From: Rehmannia glutinosa
Lineage: Eukaryota > Streptophyta > Magnoliopsida > Lamiales > Orobanchaceae
Direction: 5' to 3'
Length of the DNA: 64,000 nt
Assembly: GCA_016081115.2 (NCBI GenBank)
Contig: JABTTQ020002838.1
Span: 1-64,000, forward strand
The position numbers and the translations under genes were made by a program. Positions within the stretch are counted from its first letter, which is position 1; the number at the start of each line of letters is the position of its first letter. This document shows, in pieces, positions 57,483-64,000 of this stretch. The notes beneath the pieces were generated by a model. The model was not told the DNA's origin. It searched no databases and was given only the letters and a program-made list of their open reading frames with translations.

Positions 57483-57494
57483 TGGTATCAGAGC
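57483..57494 (+). other. tRNA-Met primer binding site of the pararetrovirus
   Basis: TGGTATCAGAGC is complementary to the 3' end of the initiator methionine tRNA and primes minus-strand synthesis. It marks position 1 of caulimovirid genomes and precedes the first frame by about 50 bases. Confidence 0.85.
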
Positions 57495-57547
57495 CTAGGT
57501 TTATTAAGAACTTTTAGTTAAATTTATTATATTTATGTAATTAACAA

Positions 57548-58080
57548 TTGGTGAGGAGAAATTACTCCGAGATTATGGATCCGGACCGATGTCCGAGATG
57601 TACCCCTTACAGGACATATCGTCAAATATTGACGATGTATGCACAAGAACACATTGACCAAGTTTCATATTGGGAATACCAACATGAAGAAAAAGAAACA
57701 GAGGCAGGGAGCCGATGGGAAACCTTAAGGCAATGTAAAATGCGAGCGAGAATATTATAAGCGATTCGGATGCTTAACGGACCTTATATGTTCACTTGAT
57801 GAACCTTCAAGAAACGGTTCATGAAAATTCTCATGAGAACAATGATTCCCGATGGTGTACCGAGTGGAACGAGATACTTCCAGATAAATCTAAGATCTCA
57901 GAAGATCTTAGAGAAATCGAGAAGGCGGTGCGTAATTATGGCAACCGCCATATTCATCTACCATACAAGTTCATTAGATCCGAATCGATGGAGACAATGG
58001 TGAAATATCGAAGGAAACTCTTGAACTCCTTCATGATATTAAACGAGTCAAGAACCTGGAGGATGTGCTAAGTTCATCCA
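57548..58080 (+). pseudogene. First pararetrovirus frames, function unknown
   Basis: 57548-57760 (ends after QCKMRARIL) and 57796-58071 are short, mostly charged frames without a recognisable motif. In this virus family the region after the leader carries small, poorly conserved proteins. They are separated by a stop and a frame change. Confidence 0.45.
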
Positions 58081-58221
58081 GGATGAAGGAAACGTATTGA
58101 TATTGGGACAGTACCCTATTTACACCAAAAGGGAAACCAACCAAGTCATACGAAAAATGACGGATGAGGAGAAGCTCATTGCTCTAATCAAAGGAAAATC
58201 CATCAAAAATTAAAAAAAAAG

Positions 58222-59560
58222 ATGGATATTGAAAAGATGAATCTCAAAGATCTACATGACTGTGAGAATCCTTCGGGATTAGGTATTGTAGATTTAAAGA
58301 TGAACGCAGTGAAGAATCAACTTTGGTTACCTATGACCCACAAGGTAGACCAATTCCACCACCACCGCCACCGATTAATCCTAACGTCGAAGAAAACAGT
58401 TCGCATCATGGAACTCGGGGACGAGAGGATGCCACATCTTTGGGATTTCACGGACGGAAGTGATCTACTTTCGAGAACAGGAGGTCGAAACCCTCTTGCA
58501 GAACTAGACAACATCTTTGGAAGGCCGAATGTTTATCAGACGCCTGATGGAAGATCGCACCTTGACCCAATACATCCGTATGGGTTGATGTTAAATCTGG
58601 ACATCCCAAATTTTAAAAATAGGGAAGTCCTCATTGATGAATGGGCTTCAGCTATGAGAATTTCAGCAGGAACCCTCGATCTTACAAAGGATTCATTCAT
58701 TTTACTACTTGAAATGAGTCTTGAAGGATCGGTGAAGATTGTCTGGGATATGAACGATGCTAGTACGAAAAGTTCGGTCACATCAGGGGAATCACTTAAA
58801 GGAATTGTCGATGGTATGGCAAAACTATTCAAAATCCAGTTCATCGGCACAAGGTTATTTCGAGGATTAGAGGATGAAAAAAGAAAGAGATATAAACAAG
58901 CCCTCTATAGCCTTGAGTTCTGGATATTTGTCATATTGACGAATATATCAAGTTGTTCACCGAATACCGGTGGAAATCAAGATTGAGGAAAAAGAAGCTG
59001 CATGACTATTCTTTGCCAAGATTCCGAGTCCCCTCGGAGAGAAATGCTTATCGGGAATACAAGGGTGGAGTGAAGTAGAAAGCGTGGCGAGAAAAATGTC
59101 TTTCCTAAAGGCCAATTTATCTGAATGGTGTTACCAAGCAGCTCTATACAAGAATTACAAAAGATTAAGAGGAATTAACAAAACTGTTCCTCTATGTTGC
59201 GTGGATAATGATATCCCAACAGTGGTGGGAGGTCAACTAAGGCGGCACAAAAGGAAGAAGGAGCGAAGTCATCCATACCGCCGAGGAAGCAGCAGCAAAA
59301 AAAGTAGGTCTTCATGGAGACCTAGAAGATTCTGGTCAAAACAAAAGGCCCGAAGTTATAAATCAGGGCAAAGACCAGCACCAAGCAGGAGTAGAGCCTC
59401 ATCATCGAGGATCTAATCAAGCAAGTACCAAGAAATCCGGGAGAAGAACTTTCAGCGCGTGCTCACACTAGAGCTAATGAAAGTTTCAAAGACTATAATT
59501 GTTGGACATGCGGAGCAAGAGGGCATATCTCAACGGATTGCCCGGACAATCAAAAAGAGG
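58222..59560 (+). pseudogene. Pararetrovirus coat-protein-like region with zinc knuckle
   Basis: 58222-58986 contains LDIPNFKNREVLIDEWASAM and SGESLKGIVDGMAKLFKIQF, the conserved caulimovirid capsid region. 59084-59416 continues in another frame with FLKANLSEWCYQ and an Arg/Lys/Ser-rich basic stretch. The zinc knuckle CWTCGARGHISTDC (C-x2-C-x4-H-x4-C, 59500-59541) lies after another break. It packages viral RNA/DNA in living relatives. At least two frame breaks. Confidence 0.75.
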
Positions 59561-60099
59561 AGTCGACAGTTCGAGGCTACACCGAGAAATCGAAGAAGTT
59601 TGTCTATTATCAAGATTTAATACAGTGTATCAATTTGAGGATATTCCCTCGGATGAAAGCATCTATGAAGAAGAAATCTATTCGACGATGGAAGTGACTC
59701 GGCTCGAGAATCGAGTGAAGAAGAAATTCTTCATGAGACAATCGAGAGAGGATATGTCGATTCCTCTCTCACACTTACGATTTCTCATAAGACTCTTATG
59801 AGAATCATGAAGGAAGATCCAAAGCTTCAAGTCTATGATGGATTTACAATCGGAGCTATGGAAAAAGTATTGGATAAAATTGGGTTTCGTAACAAAAAAC
59901 ACCAAATTATCCACGGGTAACAAGGAGAATTTGCTATTCGATGGAGTTTACCAAGAACCTAATCGAGATGCAGTTGGTCCCCTGTTAGAGAAATACGGAG
60001 ATCAAAAGCAAAGTTAAAAGAGAAGTTGCAAATACACTCTCATGGATTCATATCGGAGCCATAAGAGTAATTATTAAAGCAACATTCAAAGAAGGAATA

Positions 60100-60400
60100 G
60101 ATTCGCCTCTCAATCTTGCTATCTTTGACAAGCGAATCTCGCATATCAAGGATTCATGCCTTGGAGCGGTTCTGAGAAATTTGTATGCGGGGAAATTGGC
60201 ATTTAATGTCTATCCTAGAATTGCATACAATTTGGGAGATCGAGACTTGGTGAGAGTCCTAACCCTTCATCAATATTTCAAAAGAGTCGATTTGATGAAA
60301 GAAGGAAACAGGCCTTACTCGATCACATACAAGATTTCCTATGCTCTCTCGAATACCCATAATTCAAGTATTCTTGAGAAAGGAATTTATTGAAGTCCCA
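60100..60400 (+). pseudogene. Pararetrovirus movement-protein-like region
   Basis: 60181-60393 reads GKLAFNVYPRIAYNLGDRDL and, further on, RPYSITYKISYALSNTHNSS, the core of the 30K-type movement proteins that open plasmodesmata; upstream bases add FDKRISHIKDSCLGAVLRNL in the same sense. The frame ends at a stop soon after. Match is by pattern, so moderately sure. Confidence 0.6.
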
Positions 60401-60829
60401 AGAATCTTTGAGGACTTTGCCAGGGTGGTGTTACTAGAAATCATTGAATCTCCAACTATTAAGGAGATTGATATGATAATTCAAGATCAACCGGTCTTCA
60501 ACAAAAGTCGGAGTCTCGAGTTGAGCGAGAAGGATGTCTTTCGGCAAGACAGAATGGTGAGTAGCGGCCGTTGGGAAGAAAGGAGACCAATGCGATTGGC
60601 GCATCCCCGATGTTTTTAAAACAAGCGAGAGAGCTGAAATGTCGAGTGATGATGGCGAGAGGTTGAAGTAATATTCGACATCACTCAAAAGGATAACATT
60701 TTTCCTTGTGATGTTCTATATTATCTCTAACAACCAATAGTTGGAAGGTATCAAGGAAGCCTGAAGATAGGAGAAATTGAGCTTACTATCACGGGAGTTG
60801 CGGGAAAGATCCCGGAGAACAATTAATAC

Positions 60830-61141
60830 TTGGGAATTGAATTTCTTGAGGAACATAAACCTTGGAAAAATTACAAGACGGAATGGAGTTCACGGTGGCT
60901 AATAAAAGATACTGAGAATCGGATGACCACTAGTCCATTCTCCATATACATTTCTATTGGAATGTTATATCTTGAATACAAGGCCGAGTATTTCGCCGCC
61001 TATATTGATCCAGTGGAATATGTATTGCAAAGCCGGATGTTTTTCCTAAAGAAATTGGAGAAGATTTACCGGCTATTGCAGGAAGAGATTTCTCTAAAAG
61101 GATTCTTATCCTTAACGGGGGAATTAAACAAGCGAAAATAA
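60830..61141 (+). pseudogene. Pararetrovirus protease remnant
   Basis: The frame holds EYFAAYIDPVEYVLQSRMFF at about residues 45-64. The catalytic Asp of an aspartic protease is at the expected place, but the residues after it are P-V-E instead of the usual Thr/Ser-Gly-Ala. The assignment depends on its place just before the reverse transcriptase. Confidence 0.45.
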
Positions 61142-61544
61142 TGATCGGAGGCGCGGGCGGTACCCACGTACAAAGTAAAGACGCCACAAATCTATTTTCA
61201 TGATATAGTGCGAGATATTTTGCTAGGAAACAATTTCCTACAAACATTCAAACGATTCACACAAGAGAACGAGACGAGAAGACTTATTTCCACAACCTTA
61301 TGTGATCATAAGATTATTGTCCGAGATCTGCGGGAAGCATTTCTGAGAAAAATGCCTATTAATTTTCGCAGACAAGCGTGGTGATGAAGCCAAACTTCGC
61401 AATCCAAAATGGCGGATCTAAGGAAATTTGGTGAAGCTTTATTATCCTATAGACAATTTGGTTCCATCAAGAAGGATCGAAGATATGGGATAATAACTTA
61501 TATTCATTTAGTACAAGGAGAAGAACGAGTCACTCCGGAAGCCA

Positions 61545-62330
61545 TTGCGAGAATTATGGATGAGTCTAATGGAGAATCCACAGAGTGATGTAACCATAGA
61601 GGAACAAATATCACTCGAGGATATCAAGAAGAAGATCCAAAGGAATTACAATGAAGATCCTTTGGCTTGGTGGGATAAGAACGAGCTTAAAGCTTACTTA
61701 AAGGTTAAACACGGAAAGGAGTACGAGTTCGTAAGATTCAAACCAATCCTTATGAACCGGGAAGATCGTGAGGATATGCAAAAGATACTTAAGGAACATC
61801 TTGACCTTAAGTTAATTTCACCAGGAGTTTCTCCATCTGGTGATCCAGGATTCTTAGTCGAAACCATGGAGAAATCAAAAGAGGAAAGCTAAGACTTGTT
61901 ATTAATTACAAAGGGATTAATAACATTTTGGAGTTCGACGGATACTATATCCCAAGCGAGAGAACATCCGGTTAATCTGTATCAAAGGTGCCAAGATATT
62001 CTCAAAGTTCGATTGCAAGTCCGGATTTTACCAGTTAAGATGGAAGAAGAAAACAAGAAGTTTCGACTTTCTCTACACCACAAGGACACTATATTTGGAA
62101 TGTGATGCCTACGGGATTGGCTAATGCACCCCGGATATATCGAGAAAGATGGATAATCTATTCAAAGATTATTTCGAGTTTCATGTTCGTGTACATCGAT
62201 GATATTCTTATCGCCTCAAAGAACATGAAGGAGCATCTCAAGCATTTGGAAATATTCTCGGATGTTTGTAACAAAGAAAGATTAGTGCTTTGAGGAAAAG
62301 AAGGCAAAAGAATTGCAACAAGACGATTGA
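61545..62330 (+). pseudogene. Pararetrovirus reverse transcriptase
   Basis: 61545-61892 gives LKLISPGVSPSGDPGFLVE, the first RT block; 62102-62293 gives MMPTGLANAPRIYRERW and the catalytic FVYIDDILIASKN (YIDD at 62192-62203). The intermediate block is in a third frame (61896-62105). Domain order is right, frame is broken at least twice. Confidence 0.85.
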
Positions 62331-62430
62331 ATTCCTAGGAATTGAGATCGGCGAATCGGAATAATCTTACAAAGTCATATTGTAGAAAAGATACGAGGGA
62401 TTTCGGATATATTGAAAGACAAGAAGCGAC

Positions 62431-63010
62431 TTGAGTTTTCTTGGAGTTGTCAATTTTTTCTTTGGAATGTTTATAAACAATCTAGCACATTACGGGAAGG
62501 TGTTTAGCCCATTGCTTAAAAAGGATGCGATATTCAAATGGGAGAATGAACATCAAGAAGGAATCAAGCAACTTAAGGAAGTTTGCAAAAATCTTCCGAA
62601 ACTTGCAATTCCACAGGATGAAGATGAACCGGTTCTTTATACATGGATGCCGGTGATTATTGGTGGCGGCAAGTACTTACAAAAGCTACACCAAATGGAG
62701 AAGTTCCATGCAGATATCTTTGCGGTGGTTTATTCACACCCAGTGAATCAACTCGGTGGCATATCAACGAGAAAGAATTCTTTGCGATCGAGAAAGGCTT
62801 TTAAAAATGGCCTTTATTTTTTCTTGGCTAAAAAAGTTTATCTTAAAAATTGATAATTCAAGTGTTAAAACTTTTCGAAAAACAAAATTGAATCAAAACC
62901 AGGAAAAAGCTAGAATACTTAGATGGCGTGAAATTTGAATGCTAATATTATGATCATGATATTGTCATTATAAAATCTCATGAAAATATTCTTGCAGATT
63001 TTCTAACAAG
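62431..63010 (+). pseudogene. Pararetrovirus RNase H remnant
   Basis: 62431-62853 starts at FLGVVNFF and continues SPLLKKDAIFKWENEHQEGI, the connection region between RT and RNase H. The TMDA-like start of RNase H is seen at TWMPVIIGG in a shifted frame, and the acidic end at LADFLTRDGG near 62990-63020. Frames differ from piece to piece. Confidence 0.6.
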
Positions 63011-63423
63011 AGATGGAGGAATTGAAGTTGATTCCATCCTCACCGCATCAAGACATCTTGGAGACCATTTGGAAATGCTACTCCGAGAATTTGATACCCT
63101 GGTCATCAATCTTTGATTTGGCCGGGAAATTACAAAGGAATGATCGGGACAAAGTAACGATCATATATACGAGCATGTGTCCGGTCTCACTCTCGATTGA
63201 GAACGGCATTTCAAGGGCCACTCCTCAGGGCCACTAATAAGCAAACGGAGCGTTTAGAGCGCAGGGCTCCCAACTGTAGCGAGAGGATTCCAAAGTCACT
63301 CTCAGCACAAGTCCTAAGTGGCGAAATGTTGGCCCAAGGAAAACGATACTCGAGTCAAATCCCGAGTTATCACATCAACCCAAAGACGTCGGGGTAAAGG
63401 GCGAAGAGATCAATCTTAGGCCT

Positions 63424-64000
63424 ATGATGGGCACTTCTAAGGTTGATACTAACGAGATTAAAGTTTCTTCTTCTTGGCGGGAATACCAGGCAAATTGGGA
63501 GAAACTAATTACCAGGCATGGGATATCTCGGAAAAAACAAAAATTGATGTTTTCGAAAATATCCAAGGGTTTGGATGCTACCAAATTCGGCCCTCAAGAA
63601 GTAAAAAGGTGGTACGAGTTTGGGGCTTTGGCCTAAGTCTATACTACTTCACCAGGATTCCGGAGATCACAAAATTACCGAAGTGGATCCGGAAGGCACA
63701 TTTCTGAGTCTTTGGTCCAACAATGACAACCTAAGACGAGGGGATACATTGGAGTGTATTTCATAAGTGCGGCGAGCGAGACCGTCGGAAAAGATGGACA
63801 TGAAGCCTTCCATTACATTAAAGCCAAGACCAAATGAAAGAGCCTTTGGAAATATCAAGGGAGGCAAGTTCGGAAGAAGTACAATTGGCTATGACCTTCT
63901 TCGAAGATCGAGATCACTACAAGAAGGGCATGGGGATTGTGGGTCCGTCTCGAGAGATGGACAAAGTCAAGTTTCCGTTCAAGTTCTACCAGGAATTCGG
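63424..64000 (+). pseudogene. Probable transactivator-like region of the pararetrovirus
   Basis: 63424-63636 and 63474-63707 contain SSWREYQANWEKLITRHGIS, ATKFGPQEVKRWYEFGALA and IYYFTRIPEI-like sequence in overlapping frames. Position after RNase H and the aromatic-rich content fit the viroplasmin/transactivator of cavemo- and solendoviruses. The window edge cuts it; no second species-level evidence. Confidence 0.4.

Larger units (their letters stand above)
57483..64000 (+). mobile_element. Endogenous pararetrovirus (Caulimoviridae), broken, right end outside the window
   Basis: 6.5 kb on +. Order of recognisable parts: primer binding site, short first frames, coat-protein-like region with zinc knuckle, movement-protein-like region, protease remnant, reverse transcriptase, RNase H remnant, transactivator-like region. 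Every frame is split by stops and frame changes. Flanked on the left by ordinary spacer; no LTR, consistent with an integrated pararetrovirus rather than a retrotransposon. The coat-protein part before movement protein and the transactivator-like part at the end recall cavemovirus/solendovirus genomes; the genus is not certain. Integrations of this kind are common in eudicots and are usually silenced. Confidence 0.85.

Noticed and set aside
57483..57494. tRNA gene at the PBS
   Set aside because: Only the 12-base complement of the tRNA 3' end is present; no cloverleaf arms around it.
1..64000. CRISPR arrays, rRNA operons, tRNA genes
   Set aside because: None were seen; the regularly spaced similar blocks are MITE copies, and the 5S hit is a diverged repeat.

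Overview
This is a plant nuclear genome window, almost certainly from a flowering plant and probably a eudicot. The evidence is spliced genes with GT-AG introns, plant-specific families (XBAT ankyrin/RING ligase, class B heat shock factor, CLE peptide), long AT-rich spacers and a very dense load of mosaic transposons. No bacterial-style operon exists here; neighbouring genes are independent units.

Host genes, left to right: an XBAT-type E3 ubiquitin ligase on + (its 5' end lies outside the window; last exon ends at 5355); a class B heat shock factor on - (8521-9513) that carries an in-frame stop in its DNA-binding domain; a TMEM161-type membrane protein on - (15632-17002); a SIS-domain (sugar isomerase-like) protein on - (31872-32492); a protein phosphatase 1 inhibitor-2 on - (exons 33462-36369, first exon not resolved); an ARFRP1-type small GTPase on + (45702-48380); and a CLE signalling-peptide precursor on - (52661-52915). 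SIS, inhibitor-2 and ARFRP1 occur side by side, which as far as I recall matches the order At5g52190-At5g52200-At5g52210 in Arabidopsis, so 31.8-48.4 kb looks like an old syntenic block inflated by transposons.

Most of the rest is mobile DNA. A palindromic MITE family (ends GGGATAATTACAAAAA...; 9-bp target duplications, hence Mutator-like) is present in at least 16 copies, including six of the seven visible introns of the XBAT gene, and in one intron of the inhibitor-2 gene three elements are nested inside each other. Two decayed L1-type LINEs on the - strand occupy 17251-24368 and about 25839-31350; the second sits inside a hAT-like element. Two 5'-truncated copies of one RTE-type LINE lie at 11221-12313 and about 48566-50703. 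There are also at least seven hAT-type non-autonomous elements with 8-bp duplications, a probable Helitron (40173-44215), a 5S rRNA-derived repeat (near 38305-38410) and a deleted Ty1/copia fragment (about 55273-56308).

From 57483 to the right edge lies a broken endogenous pararetrovirus (Caulimoviridae): tRNA-Met primer site, coat-protein-like region, zinc knuckle, movement-protein-like region, protease remnant, reverse transcriptase, RNase H remnant and a probable transactivator-like region. That order resembles cavemovirus/solendovirus layouts more than badnaviruses. All its reading frames are interrupted, so it looks like a fossil.
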